From contig CM075655.1 in NCBI GenBank assembly GCA_037953625.1, positions 25,004,001 through 25,068,000 on the forward strand: a stretch of 64,000 bases of DNA. The letters run 5' to 3'. Under the pieces are notes generated by a model. The model saw only the letters and a program-made list of their open reading frames with translations, searched no databases and had not been told where the DNA came from. This document shows positions 1 through 12,211 of this stretch, piece after piece (positions within the stretch are counted from its first letter, which is position 1; every line of letters starts with the position of its first letter). This DNA comes from Crotalaria pallida. Its lineage: Eukaryota > Streptophyta > Magnoliopsida > Fabales > Fabaceae. Position numbers and translations under genes: made by a program.

Positions 1-2
1 AG

Positions 3-794
3 AACTACCCTACGCACGATCTAGAGTTAGCAGCAATCGTGTTTGCTTTGAAAATCTGGAGGCACTATCTTTATGGTGCTAGGTTTGACGTGTTCAGTGA
101 TCACAAGAGCTTGAAGTATCTATTTGATCAAAGGAAACTGAACATGAGACAAAGGAGGTGGATGGAGTTCTTGAAGGACTATGACTTCAGTTTGCAGTAC
201 CATCCCGGGAAGGCCAATGTGGTGGCCGATGCCTTGAGTAGGAAGACTTTGCACATGATGAGTCTTATGGTGAAGGAGCTGGAACTGGTTGAGGATTTTA
301 GCAACCTTAACCTTGGTGTTGAGTTCCGAGAGAAGAGTTTTTGCGTAGGAATGCTCCGGATTTCTAACGAATTCATGGAGCAAGTGAAGCAGAAACATAA
401 GGAGGATGTAGAACTACAAGAGTTGAGAAGAATATCTATGGAGAAGAATGAGAAGGACTTTGTTGAAGGGTCTGATGGTCTCTTGAGATTTCGAGGGAGG
501 GTGTGTGTTCCCTTCGACTCGGAATTGAGGGAGTTGGTCTTGGATGAGGCACATAAGTGTAAGTTGAGCTTACACCCCGGTTCTACTAAGATGTATCAGG
601 ATCTAAGGAGGTTGTTGTGGTGGCCGGGACTCAAAAAGGATGCGGCGGAATATGTGTCTAGATGCTTGGTATGTCAAAAATCCAAGATCGAACACAAGAA
701 ACCAGGTGGTTTTGTTGCAGCCTCTAGAGATTCCAGTGTGGAAATGGGATAGTATCGCCATGGATTTCATCTCGGGTTTGCCTAGGACGAACGC
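3..794 (+). pseudogene. Tekay-like Ty3 chromovirus pol, part 1: RNase H end and integrase N-terminus
   Basis: This is the continuation of a gypsy polyprotein that starts left of the window. The frame opens in the RNase H region (NYPTHDLEL, then DHKSLKYLF and ADALSRK), followed by the integrase zinc-binding H2C2 module (HPGSTKMYQDL ... CLVCQ) and the start of the integrase core (MDFISGLP). An extra base near 711, in a T-rich stretch, shifts the frame, so the open frame stops at 752 while the pol reading continues in another frame to 794. There it is cut by the solo LTR at 795 and resumes at 2347. The family is chromovirus, judging from the pol sequence and the chromodomain-like tail downstream. 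The element is dead. Confidence 0.9.
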
Positions 795-2341
795 TGTTGG
801 CAATTCGGCAAGTGTACCGATCGCACAAGTAATAAAGAGTAAGTAAATTATCGTTCCACTCGGGGATTGCAAATTGTTTCTAATTTCTTTCACCTAATTG
901 CGATTACTATGTATAACTTGTATTGGTTTAGCGTTTAGAGATAAGAGTGTAGAATTAAAATTAGAAACAATTCAGAAACTAAAAAGGAATTAAAAGCAAA
1001 TATGAAAAAGGTTAGGAACTTGGTTTCATTGTAGGATCAGGTTACTAATTATGAAAATATGTTTTCCAATAAATCAAAAACCCCGGAAACAATAAAAGCT
1101 AGATCCCTCATGGCAATTAAGTTTCTTACTAAACTTTACCCCTTAATCCCTTAAGTGGGTTCTAATTTATAAGAGTTATACAATTACCCAAAAGTATTCT
1201 TACAAGTTGAATAATTATATTGTTTGGTTGAAAGGCCTAATCTTAATCCTAATTTTCCAATTAAGGTTCAGATTACCAAAGCAAAACATAAAGTCGCGAA
1301 TTCTATGAATTGTAATTAAAACACAACCAAGCAATTGATTTAAAAGGAAAAACATTAATTCATAAATAAATAGACAAATTAAGATCCATACAAATCCACC
1401 TTATTCCTAACAAGAGGTTCAATTATACATATTGGAAGAAGAAGAGAAAGGAATGGAATAAACTAATAATCATAGACAATAATCAATTTACCCCCAAGAG
1501 ATCTTCAATCTTCAAGTGGATCCCTCCAACAATGTTGATCTCCAATCCTTGTGCCTTGCCTCCTTGCTCTCAATTGCATAACATCCTCTCTTCTCTAATC
1601 CTAATTCTTATTCTAATATCTAATTTGGCTCTGAAAAGTCTACCAAACCAAAAGGAAAAACATATATTTAAAGTCTAAAACTAATCCTAATTGAATTGAT
1701 ATGATAATATCCTATTAGAATAATCTAATCTTTAATAATCTTATGTACAAATAGAATTTATTATTAAAATCCTTCTAAATCCCATATTTGTGTCTGACAG
1801 AAACTTCGACATTGATTTTGACCCCAAATATGGACGAATTTGAGCAAGGCTATTTCTGGCAAAGTTGTAGATCTTTTCCTTAGCTTTAAAATGATACCTA
1901 GATCGCCTCATTTGGATAAGCGTATCTCAAGTTATGATCAAAATACCGAACAACGTCACTTTCACGCACTATGCGTGCCTGGGCGTGCAGACCAGCACGC
2001 CTGGGCGCGCTATGTCTGATGCCCCATAAATTACCGCTGCACGCTCACCCAGATCCCGCGCCTGGGCGTGCTGAGGAATTTTCGACTCCGTTTCTCTCCG
2101 TTCTTGTGTCATTTTCAAGGTCTTCTTATGCTCTTTTTAGCTTTAATAATATTTTCTCCAATTAAAGCTCCGAAACACCCGAAACATACCCAAAACGGAT
2201 CAAAACGTTCAAAGGATTCTACTAAACTAAAAATTCCTAAAACTAATATAAAATACCTATATTTACAAGAGAAACAAGCTAAAACCCAAGCAAAAGGAAG
2301 TGAAATTAAGCCTTAAAACATCATATATTAGACCTTCATCA
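795..2341. mobile_element. Solo LTR (1547 bp) inserted in the chromovirus integrase
   Basis: The insert starts TGTTGG and ends ATCA, so it has TG...CA termini. It is flanked by a perfect 5-bp duplication AACGC (790-794 and 2342-2346). Removing the insert and one AACGC copy leaves the integrase frame uninterrupted, which fixes both borders. No coding domain, internal PBS or second LTR copy is visible, so a solo LTR is the simplest reading. Most of it is AT-rich, but 1965-2075 is a GC-rich island with three variants of GCCTGGGCGTGC. The orientation and family are not certain. Confidence 0.85.
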
Positions 2342-2346
2342 AACGC

Positions 2347-3241
2347 CGGTCATGAAGCAGTGTGGGTGATCGTGGACAGACTTACAAAATCCACCCACTT
2401 CATCCCCATTAATATGCGATACTCCATGGAGAAGTTGGTGAAGCTGTCCATCAAAGAAGTGGTTAGACTTCATGGTGTACCTTGTACCATAGTTTCGGAT
2501 AGGAATCCGAGGTTCTTGTCACAGTTTTGGCAGAGTTTGCAGGATGCTTTGGGTACCAAGTTGAGTATGAGTTCTGCATACCATCCTCAGACCGATGGAC
2601 AGTATGAGAGAACCATCCAATCTCTCGAGGATCTGTTGAGGGCTTGTGTACTTGAGCAGCGCGGGAGCTGGGAACAACTTTTACCGTTGGTTGAGTTTAC
2701 TTATAACAATAGCTTCCACGCGAGCATTGGTATGGCTCCGTTTGAGGCGTTTTATCGGAGGAGGTGTCGGACACCTCTATGCTGGTTCCAAGTGGGGGAG
2801 ACTCAGTTATTGGGTCCCGAGTTGGTGCAGGAGACCACAGAGAAAGTGAAAATGATACAAGAAAAGATGAAGGTGGCACAGGACCGACAGAAAAGTTATG
2901 CAGATGAGAGGAGAAGCCCTAAGTTTATTGGACCCTATCAAATCTTGAGAAAGATCGGGTCGGTATCTTATCAGGTTGCTTTGCCACCTCACCTCTCCAA
3001 CCTTCATGATGTGTTCCATGTGTCGCAACTACGAAAGTATGTATATGACCCCTCGCATGTTGTGGCTTCCGATGACATGCCTTTGAGAGAAAACCTCACT
3101 TTCGCGGTGCAACCGGTGCGAATTGAGGATAAGAGGGTGAAACGGCTTAGGGGAAAGGAGATTCCTTTGGTCAAGGTTGTTTGGAGTCGGAATGGCGTAG
3201 AAGAGGCCACTTGGGAGCGTGAGGACAAGCTCATGGAGTAA
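2347..3241 (+). pseudogene. Tekay-like chromovirus pol, part 2: integrase core and chromodomain-like tail
   Basis: This continues the integrase core in frame: VWVIVDRLTKSTHF with the first catalytic region, IVSDRNPRF with the second Asp, and HPQTDGQYERT with the Glu. The GPY-type module follows (FIGPYQIL ... VFHVSQLRKY) and then a chromodomain-like end (VKVVWSRNGVEEATWE). Between YADERR and SPKFIGPY about 30 residues usual in this family are missing, which suggests an in-frame deletion near 2913-2920. The frame ends at TAA 3239-3241. In relatives the pol reads further, and TAA for CAA is a plausible C-to-T change. The real reading would run into the LTR start. Confidence 0.88.
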
Positions 3242-3286
3242 CACCCTCATTTGTTTGAGGCGGAATTTCGGGGACGAAATTCTGGT

Positions 3287-3299
3287 AAGTGGGGGAGGA
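3287..3299 (+). other. Polypurine tract of the chromovirus
   Basis: The purine run AAGTGGGGGAGGA lies directly before the LTR that begins TGTGACATC. This is the usual site for priming plus-strand DNA synthesis in LTR elements, and it sets the orientation as plus. Confidence 0.8.
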
Positions 3300-3441
3300 T
3301 GTGACATCTCGAGTTCTTTTTACCCGTTTAAGTGTCTTAAGTCTTAGAGTGTGCGTAGTTTCCTTGTATGTGCTTTATGTCTTGATTTTTGCTTTAATTA
3401 TTGCTTATTTATGCTCTAATTATGTTTTAATTGCTTAATTA
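3300..3441 (+). repeat. Left arm of a long inverted repeat at the LTR terminus
   Basis: The first roughly 142 bp of this LTR match the reverse complement of its last roughly 142 bp (4319-4460) with only about five mismatches by eye. Most LTRs carry only a short terminal inverted repeat, so this is unusual. Confidence 0.85.
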
Positions 3442-3459
3442 TTTCATTATAAACATACT

Positions 3460-3525
3460 CAATAGACATAATAAGACATAGATATTCATAATCAATAGAC
3501 ATAATAAGACATAGATATTCATAAT
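3460..3525 (+). repeat. Two tandem 33-bp units inside the LTR
   Basis: The 33-bp unit beginning CAATAGACATAATAAGACAT occurs twice head to tail (3460-3492 and 3493-3525), with no difference that I can see. Confidence 0.85.
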
Positions 3526-4318
3526 CAACAAGGAAATAAGAAAACCCCCAAATTTTCCATCAAACCCTAACCCTTATTTAGTAAAACTACCCCCTTTACC
3601 TCAATTCCTTCAACAAAGAGAAAAATTGAAGCTCCCACCTCAAGCTCCTAGCTCCTAAGCTTCCTCTACCCCAAGTGCTCTCCTTGATTTCCTTGAGCTC
3701 CACTAACCAATTTTTGAGTCTCTCTCTCAAAGAGGTGAGAAGACTCAAGGTGATGAGGTGAAGGATGAGCGATGAATATGGTGGAGTATGTATGTAGGAG
3801 ATGAGGGTTTATTGTGGTGTTTGTGATTTTGAGAGGTTTAGAGTGTATGTAGGATGGGTAGTGTGGAGGGAGATGAGAGAAATGAAGAAGAGAGAAAATG
3901 GAGGCTATGGAAGATGGGTGTTCAACAAAGTGGGAGGAGAATGAGGGTTTCCCCTCCCTCTACCCTTACATGGACGTGGCTCCCTCTCTCCTTGGGCTGA
4001 TCCCCTTTGTTTTGGGCCCACTTGGCCCAATTGGGTCGCACACGTGCGACCCTTCGTCGCGCTTGTGTGGCCCGATTCGTTTCCGAAATATTTTTCTCAC
4101 CCGAAAAGCCCCAAAACCATTTCTAACGGACTACTATACCCTCCATAAAAATAAATTAGACATTCAATTAATTAAAATACATTTAGTCACATGTACATGT
4201 ATAAAACACTTATAAATGAACTTCTAGTAAAAAAATGCATAATACGATGAATAAGCTATAAACATGACACGAAAAACTAATTAAGAATTAAATCACGTAA
4301 TTAAACATAATTAAAACA

Positions 4319-4460
4319 TAATTAAGCAATTAAAACATAATTAGAGCATAATTAAGCAATAATTAAAGCAAAAATCAAGACATAAAGCACATACAAGGAA
4401 ACTATGCACACTCTAAGACTTAAGACACTTAAACGGATAAATAGAACTCGAGATGTCACA
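4319..4460 (-). repeat. Right arm of the LTR terminal inverted repeat
   Basis: This is the reverse complement of 3300-3441, ending exactly at the LTR border. Together the arms could form a stem of about 140 bp around the LTR body in single-stranded DNA or RNA. Confidence 0.85.
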
Positions 4461-5047
4461 AGTTGCGGTGGGAGTGGTGGGTATGGTTGTAATTTAATTT
4501 TGATTTTTTTTAATAATTTGTTCTTCTTTTGAACTTGACCATTGATTTATTTTATAAATAAATCTAATGGTAATAATTTGTCCAATTTTACGTCGAACAC
4601 CAATGATGAAACTCAAAAGATGCATCATAAAATCACCCTTCAATCCAAAGCATTAGCTTTAGTTCCAATTTTACATTATTATTCATTATTCATTAGTTTC
4701 AATCTAAACCATTATGAAATTAGTTCCAATTGTTGTTTTATTCCAATTTTACATTATTATCCCTACTATATTTGAAAACTATTAATTATCTATTACATTA
4801 TTAATTGTTAAGTCACTGCTACATAATATAATTAATGTTCCGATCCGTGATTAATTGATTGGTCTTTTTACAGTACTCATTAGAGTCAAATGAGTTTAGA
4901 TACTCGTTCTGACTTTTGGTACACTTGATACACCATAAAATTTGCTTTTTAAAAAGATAAATTAAAAAAGATTTTCGATTAGAAAAAAATATTGCCTTTA
5001 TTTGGTTTTTTACAAAATTACCCTTGGTAAAGAATGAAAAGTAGAGT
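4461..5047. other. AT-rich DNA between two elements, no gene seen
   Basis: This stretch separates the chromovirus LTR from the Tat element L1. It is AT-rich, with repeated CAATTTTACATTATTA-like words (near 4665-4760), and no coding region is credible. Its last five bases, AGAGT (5043-5047), are the left target duplication of L1. Confidence 0.6.
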
Positions 5048-5847
5048 TGTTTAGGATTGGAAAATAAATAGTTATTGGGCCAAGGCCCGTTAATAAGGAA
5101 GCAAATGGAAAGGGGAAGCTTCAAATGGCCCATAAGGATTGTCTCAACCCAAGGCAAGACCCCACACCAATAATGGCAGAAAACGTGGAAGCGTCCTCTG
5201 GTCAGAGCGTCCTCAAACCACACCATCCCTCTGAAGCTAAACAAGGACCTGGGAAGTCACTTCTCCTTGGGCCCAACGTTCAACCAGCCATGTCAATTAG
5301 AATACCATAAGTGGGAAAGATACCATTTCACTCAAGTGCCAAATGTAGTATGCCAGGGAAGAAGATGCAATTTCACTCGAGAAGGAAAAGGTACTGTTCA
5401 TCTCCCCTACCAAGACTGAAGAGAGCAACGACCAGTAGGCAATGGAGGGAAGATCACAGTGTCCAGCAGACAAAGAGAAGGCCAAACTTGAAGACCAAGA
5501 CATAAGCCTTCTATATAGAGACCACCACTGATGTTAAGGAGAAGCCAACAGAGGCCAACACAAGCTAAAGCCAGTAAACACAAATCCACTATACTCAGAG
5601 AATCACAACGACACAACCAGAGAGAGATCTTAGTGAGTCTTGAGGGAGACAAACTGAGAGCGTCCTATGAATCTTATCATTTTCACTGTATCTCCTGATA
5701 GCTACGCCCTCTTTCTCTCTTGTATTTTCTCTCCCGATAAAAGTAATAAAATGAGGCCTTGATTTCACTAAGTCTACGAACCCATCTCTTTTATTTTACA
5801 TTCCTGTTATTTTCTTTGCAAAATACAATAAATTCCTAGCATAAACA
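5048..5847 (+). repeat. 5' LTR of L1 (800 bp)
   Basis: Starts TGTTTAGGATTGG and ends CATAAACA. A TATA-like box, CTATATAG, lies at 5511-5518, and AATAAA at 5745-5750 fits a polyadenylation signal, giving a U3-R-U5 layout. The matching 3' LTR is at 57340-58140. Confidence 0.92.
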
Positions 5848-5849
5848 AT

Positions 5850-5867
5850 TGGCGCCGTTGCCGGGGA
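5850..5867 (+). other. Primer-binding site of L1
   Basis: TGGCGCCGTTGCCGGGGA begins two bases after the LTR. This is a common PBS of Tat and Athila elements, usually attributed to tRNA-Asp. Confidence 0.88.
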
Positions 5868-5871
5868 AATC

Positions 5872-6195
5872 ATGGCTTCAACGCTAGAAGGAGACACTCC
5901 AGAAGATTTTCAGAGAGGAGTAATCGAGGATGGTACCAGGATCACTGTTGGAGGAAGCTTTGGGCCTGATGCATCACGAGTCGTCAATCCAGGAGGGAAA
6001 GCAGCAAGGAGGTTAACCTTCAGCCCAGAGAGTGACCAAGAAGAACCTTTCTTAGACGCTTCTGAAAAGGAGCAAGGTCGTGGAGAAGAAGATACAAAGC
6101 AGCCAAAGGGTCCTCAGAGTAGAGGGGAGTCTGGTGTGCAAGTAACTCTGGACGCTTTCGTCCTCAGCAACATCATAGCTAACCAGAATGCCTTG
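5872..6195 (+). pseudogene. L1 gag, N-terminal part
   Basis: The reading frame starts at the ATG at 5872, a few bases after the PBS (MASTLEGDTPEDF). It has an acidic, charged, low-complexity N-terminus typical of Tat gag proteins. It runs in frame to 6195, where element L2 is inserted. After one copy of the duplicated CCTTG is discounted, it continues in the same frame at 35523. The apparent extension past 6195 (ending NQDQP) is coded by the L2 LTR and is not part of the gene. Confidence 0.85.
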
Positions 6196-6648
6196 TGTCG
6201 TGTCCTTAACCAAGATCAACCTTAAAGCTATGGAAGAGCCTTGAAGAATGATCCCAGCTAAGATGTTAATATAGGACTTTTTAGGATTTCTGAATATCCA
6301 GTTGGGATAACCAGGTTCTCCCTAGTCAACAATGTGTGTGCTAGTGTCAACTTAGGGATGAGAAGACGTACCTTAGCCCCTATAGCATGGTGGTTCTTAT
6401 AGGGGATTACATGTGTGTTGTGGGCCGTTCTGATGAGCCTTCAGTAGGTAGAATTCAAGTAGGATTTGTAGAGGTTATGATAAGATCATATCCATAAATC
6501 CTGTAAGTGATAGACCTTATCCAATGTTGTTTTATCTAACCAAGAGTCGTGGGAATCTAGGAGTAGTTACGGTTTGATGAGGCTGTAAACGATAAGGATC
6601 AGATTGAAAGTCCTGTGCTCGGTGTTAACCTCATCGGAACGTGACCTA

Positions 6649-9600
6649 TGTAACACCCCGATTTGGCAACTTGAAACCATAGTCATTTTAAGTGAAAATT
6701 AGGGCCAAATTTTTTTTTTAAACATACTTGTAACGTAGTTGAGTAGCATGAGTATGAGAACCAATACATTTTTCCAAAACTTCTTTGCAATCAAAGAGTG
6801 TTCCCGTACGTCATGCTAGAGTTCAAGTTCCAAACCGAAGTGTTACTAACACTACGCTTTGCAACCTAATCCTTCTCAACTCAATTATCATGGCCCGTTT
6901 CTTTTCTCAATCAAGAGCAATGATGTTTGCTACAATAGATTTCGTTCACAAGTTTGGGGTTACATCATAGTATTGCAATGACACTAAGTAAATGAATGGA
7001 ATACAACTTACTTCCGGGGGAAATAAAATGACTGCCACCAAGCCCAATGAACTGAAGACGATGGTCCATGGAAAATGCCTAGCTAGAGTCGGTGTCCACC
7101 TCCGAGCATCTACGTCTCCGACCAATTCTTGCGGGTAAGCAGAGAGCAATCGGGCGCCCACCGAGTTAGTTAGCAGACCCACCGATCTTGATGTCTTCAC
7201 GTTACTTTCCATCTTCCTTCGTCTCAAGCGTTGTACGTACACCCGACAGGGTCCATAGACTAAGGGGATAGACATCGCGACAACAAGCGTACAGAACAAA
7301 AGAACTCGAGAGAGTAAGTATTCCCAAGCATGTTATGCCAACGATGTGGAATTACAGTAGGCAAGATATTAAGATAGACAAACCATACAATCAAGCACAC
7401 GAAGAGTACTCACATGTACTCACATAAAAACTTATCTTATCTTATTAATCTTTCATTACTTAACACCTTATGCAAAATCACCTCTCATTCCACAAATTGC
7501 TTTCGCTGCGCACTCTGATTCCATCATTACAACATCTCATCCTTACTCATCCGTGTCGTCTCATACTGATCATTCCTTATCAATATCAGTTATCTTTTCT
7601 TATTTAAGTTTTATGAATTCGTATCCATCAATGATGCGGGGAATTAATCATCATTGAGGAGGGTCGCTTTCAAAGTTAGCACACACGTCTCCATCTCCTC
7701 GGTCATCCACCCAACCTAGTCGGAAGCAAACAGGAGTACAGGACCTTTACCGTGTGGGCACGACAGCTGTCACAACACAAATGGCCCCAGGCCAGGAGGA
7801 CTCTGCCTCAATCAACTCACAATAAACATGGCACACTGCCTCGCAGTGGCAAACAAGATGCCCCACTCCAGTCCCTCTCACTGTTCTCGAATTGCCATAG
7901 GGGGCGACAGTACTAGTCTAGTCTCGAGTGCAGAACTCACCACAGCATAGGACCGGCCTGCCCGTACCACATGTGGAATTCGTTCCACCTAGAATAGCAC
8001 TCAAGGCTTCTTGACATATCACCGTCCTTACCCTCCCCTATTGCAATCACAACCCGAATATCCGCAGATACTCCGGGGTATCTTCCTCTCCACTACTTCG
8101 ATACGACACTCATACCTCACCGCGTATGTTCATGTCTTTTAAAAGTCTTTTAACTCTTTTAATTAGCCTAATGATCGGCTCACCCTTCGTACATCCCTTC
8201 AGTGAGTCCCGACCGCTATCTTTGCGCATATCAAAGCACAGAGCTGGGTTCGCATCATCACACTTATATCTCACTTCATAACTCGGTTCAGCAATCTCAC
8301 ACCATCCTCTTTCTCAAAATCTCAACTCACAAAAATTTCCTTTAAAATCTCAAAATCACAAACTTTTACAAATGTCTCAAAATCTTTTTGTCCCACCTTC
8401 TCAAAATCTCACTTTCTGAAAAATTTCTTTTCATAATAAAATATCCGTCCACAAACCTTCCTTAAAAACTTACTTCTTAAATTCTCACAAAATCTCTTTT
8501 CATAAATCTTTCAAAAATATCTTCTCACACAATTTATCAAAAGTCTTATTCAAAAACTCTTTTCAAAAATTCTCCTTTTCAAAAACCTTTTTAAATAAAA
8601 ACTTTATTTCCAAAACATTTTCTAAAGAATTTCTTCTCACAAATCTTTTTCTAAAATTTTCCTTTCACCACCCTCCACAAAATCTCTTTCCCAAAAATCC
8701 TTCCGAAAACTCCTTGCAAACCTTGTTAAAACTGTTTTTCAAAAACCTTTCCAAAATTACAACTTTGCTGGGTACTAATGGAGGAGCAAGCTCAACTCAA
8801 GACTAGTCCCAGACTAAAACCAAAATAAAAGGAGTCCAACTCCGCCCAATTCACATCTCGCATCAACAACAACATTACTCCTCCCAGCTCTGGCTCATCC
8901 ACATCATATTCATCAATTCTTACTCATCATTGGTTATACATTCCACAACGTCTTAACACCCTCTCTCAATTTTTCTTACATCTCTTTCATTCTTCTAATT
9001 CATTATCATTCAGCTTATTTCCAATCTCATCAACATAATAAATTTATTAAATAAATAAATAAATAAACCACTCACTAGCATTCAGGCATTCTCATATAAA
9101 CTCATTACCCAATTTCATGCGGTCTTTGTCCATTTCACACAGGTGGCCACACAAACAAACAATTGCCACTGTGTTACAGACTCAGAACCACCAAGTTTCG
9201 ACTTTTGAGATGGTCGAAACACTTAATATGTTACCTAAATACCACGGTGTTTGGGGGAAACTTCTCTCTCACCTCAATCGATGACGATCTTCGAAGCGCT
9301 CCTTAGTCTCCATTGCGACGTTCGTAACCGCTTCCCGATCGTTACTGGAACTCAAATATTTCCCTCTTATTAAAATCATTCTCATTCAATTATCTTGAAA
9401 CAAGCAACTTATAAAACTTTTTATTTGAAAACCAGATATTTGTTTCCTCTTAACACTTTTTGAAATCAATTTTAGGTTTCCCATAATTAAAATCAAGTAA
9501 AACATTCCTTTAAGGAAGATAAAAACTTTCAGAAAATTCTTTTCAAACACTTGTTAAAAACATAGCGGGTTTATAAAACATCTTTTGAATTAAAACAAGG

Positions 9601-12211
9601 TTCTTTAGAGATCATATGAAAACCTTTTCAAAACAATGCTTTTCAATTAATCAAATCATTCTTCTTACTTTATTTTCTTAAAACCGAATCAAAAGAAAGT
9701 AAAAGTCATTAAACACTTAAATCATACACACACACAAACAGATATAATATCACAAACCACTCATCATTCATGCATATAAAACAAGGATCAAACATAAACC
9801 CCTAGTTTCCCTATGCATGGCCGACTCTTGTTCTATATGAGACCAAGTTATATTCACCATGTCAAACACTAATAATCACTAATACATAAACAAAACATAC
9901 ACATAGGGAAAATAATCATTTAGACACAACACCCTACTTCAAAACATCATCACCGAGAATAATTATTAAAAGAAATGGAATATTTTCATTTAAATTCATG
10001 CAAACATCTTTTAAATTAATAAACTTTACCCCTAAGTTATCATGCAAATGAAAATCAATTCATTCCTTTTACTTTTTAGTCAAACCGAATTGGACATAGG
10101 AAAATAATCCAAGTTCATAATAATATAATCACATACCAAATCAATCTTATTCACTCAAGGCTAACTCAAACAATAATCACTCAAGAAGAATGGAACACAA
10201 AAATCACTTTTTAGGTTTTCAATCAAAAATTTAGACTTTCTTACACTTGAAATCCATAGGTCTATCCATAGAACACACATGCAAAACAAAACAAATAAAT
10301 TCTAACATCTATAAGAGCAACACCGTGAGCTCCAAACAAAATTCATCAAACTTTAATTTTATTCTTTATCATAATAAAATCGTGGGTCATATCGAAAATC
10401 TTTAGATCACATAGGTTTTAACATGCATGTAACTAATAATCAAGATTAAACATGATTTCCTATTTTCCTAGGTTTGGCCGAATAACACCATGCACAAAAG
10501 ATAAGGTTTTTGAGTTCTATTTTCATATGCACACTTTAAGACAACAATTACCAAACATCAAGGAATCATCATCACACACAAAATTTGGTTGGAAATCCCT
10601 TTTTGTACCAAAAATCACTTTTAACACTTATTATCAAAATTTTCTTTTTAAAATGGTAGCATGCATCAAAAGAGAATTAAGACTTCACAATTTAAGTGAC
10701 ATGCCAAGTTCCAACTTCATGCTTTTCAAGGATTGATCATAGATCAAAACATGCAAAAGAAATCAAGCAATTACATAAGCTCAAACACAATTTCCAAGCA
10801 AAACCGTGAAGAAGAAAACTCATAAGTTGGAAGATCAAAACTTTCAAGCACAAAGATTCAAGATCAACACATAAAAATAACATGCAAGGTGATTAAACTT
10901 CAAGATCATAGGAACACAAATACATGCATCATAAAAAAATTTGAATTGAAACAAGGTCCATTACAAGATCAAAACTAAAATCATTACATTGATGCTTCCC
11001 TAACAACTACCTTAAATAAAACTCTAATCTTCAAGCTCCAACTCTCTCCTCTCCCTTTAGGGTTGCTTCGGCCTCCTCTCTCTATGTTTAAGGATTGAGT
11101 TTTTCTTCTTAATCTTTGAAGGAGAAGGTGTTTGAATAAAGGAATTAAAGGTGTTTGGGTTATGGGAGGTTTAAGTTTTCACTTATCTTCTCTTTTCCTC
11201 CTCTCGGCCATGCTCCCTTTTCCATGGGTCTCAAGAGCTTGATGTGCTCTTGGACCAAAGTGTTTAGTTTGTGGGTGAAAATGTGAAGAAGTGGAAGAAT
11301 GAACTAAGGCTATCTCACTCACTCACACACGGTTTACGAAGCAAAACAAGGGGTGGAATTTGTCAAAGGGGACAAAGGAAAAGAAAGTCATCCTTTAGGT
11401 CCCATGAGTCATCACTCTAGGCTCACTTACTCACCACTCTAAGCCTCATATTTGCTTGCCACCTAAACCTTCTATTTTCTTTCCATCTCATTTTCTATTT
11501 CTTAATGGCTAAGGGAAGGCAACTTAGTTTGGTTCCTCTCCCCACTCACACGGCCGAACACATGCACACACATGCACATATAGTTTCTTTTTATTTTATC
11601 ATATCATCATGGAACCATGCATACATGTAGCTCATACACACACCATACTTTTAGGCATTAGATTTCATACGGCATACCTACACATTATGCACATATAATT
11701 TCATTTATTTTCACATAGCATGAAATCATGGGATGATGCACATATTTGATCATGCACACAATCATGTTCCACTCAAAACACACGGCACACACATCATACA
11801 TACACCATTCACATTTACACACTTATGCATTCATTCATTTAGTTTCACTAGTTAAATTTCATACACACACATTCTCAACTCAAAATTTTCAAAGATACAA
11901 CTCATAAGAAACCAAATAACCGAACCAATTAAAATCACAACATAAACTTTACTTTATTTTATAAAAATCGCATTTTCGCACACACCAAAAATCTTTGAAA
12001 AGAATAATTGGTTTAAAACTTCAAAAGGAAAATTTGTTTCTTTAAGAAAAAATCAAAATTATAACTTGGTTTTCAAGAAATCATTCTCAATAAAAATCAT
12101 TTGCTAAAACATTTTTTTTTTCTTTCTAAAAGTCTTTCTTAAATTCTCAAAAATTCTTTTTAAATAAAACCTCGTTGATTTATTTGAGTCCAGAAGATGC
12201 GGGATGTTACA
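6649..12211 (-). mobile_element. Giant solo LTR (5563 bp) of a Ty3 element inside the L2 LTR
   Basis: The insert is flanked by the perfect duplication ACCTA (6644-6648 and 12212-12216). On the minus strand it begins TGTAACATCCCGCATC and ends AATCGGGGTGTTACA, the pattern of long chromovirus or Tat-type LTRs, so minus is the likely orientation. No gag or pol motif, PBS or second LTR copy is visible inside. It holds a T/C/A-rich degenerate stretch (8290-8770), an AT-rich body (9350-12180) and a more GC-rich part (6990-8280). The length is at the upper end for plant LTRs. Confidence 0.75.
6946..7299 (-). CDS. ORF of 117 codons inside the giant solo LTR, function unknown
   Basis: This open frame reads in the inferred sense direction of the solo LTR, near its 3' end. 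An internal ATG gives MSIPLVYGPCRVYVQ, followed by a basic patch RLRRRKMESNVK and the segment DVDARRWTPTLARHFPW. I recognise no domain. It is listed because it stands in a GC-richer block in a comparable place to the ORF in the chromovirus LTR at 18947-19420. It may be fortuitous. Confidence 0.25.
   Translation of the reverse strand: MFCTLVVAMSIPLVYGPCRVYVQRLRRRKMESNVKTSRSVGLLTNSVGARLLSAYPQELVGDVDARRWTPTLARHFPWTIVFSSLGLVAVILFPPEVSCIPFIYLVSLQYYDVTPNL

Larger units (their letters stand above)
3300..4460 (+). repeat. 3' LTR of the Tekay-like chromovirus (1161 bp)
   Basis: The LTR begins TGTGACATCTCGAG right after the polypurine tract and ends CTCGAGATGTCACA, which is its exact reverse complement. 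The inverted similarity continues far inward (see the inverted-repeat entry). The middle is AT-rich, with purine/pyrimidine-skewed stretches and no convincing ORF. The 5' LTR lies outside the window, so pairing and the target duplication cannot be checked. The next bases are AGTTG, the expected site of the right target duplication. Confidence 0.8.

Noticed and set aside
6199..6225. Apparent C-terminus of the first gag ORF (RVLNQDQP), also seen near 34970
   Set aside because: Both ends are coded by the two L2 LTR copies (6196 and 34943), so this is read-through into an inserted LTR.
8290..8770. Possible satellite or minisatellite (TCTCAAAATCT-like words)
   Set aside because: The words recur, but without a stable unit length. 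It is better described as degenerate low-complexity DNA of the solo LTR.
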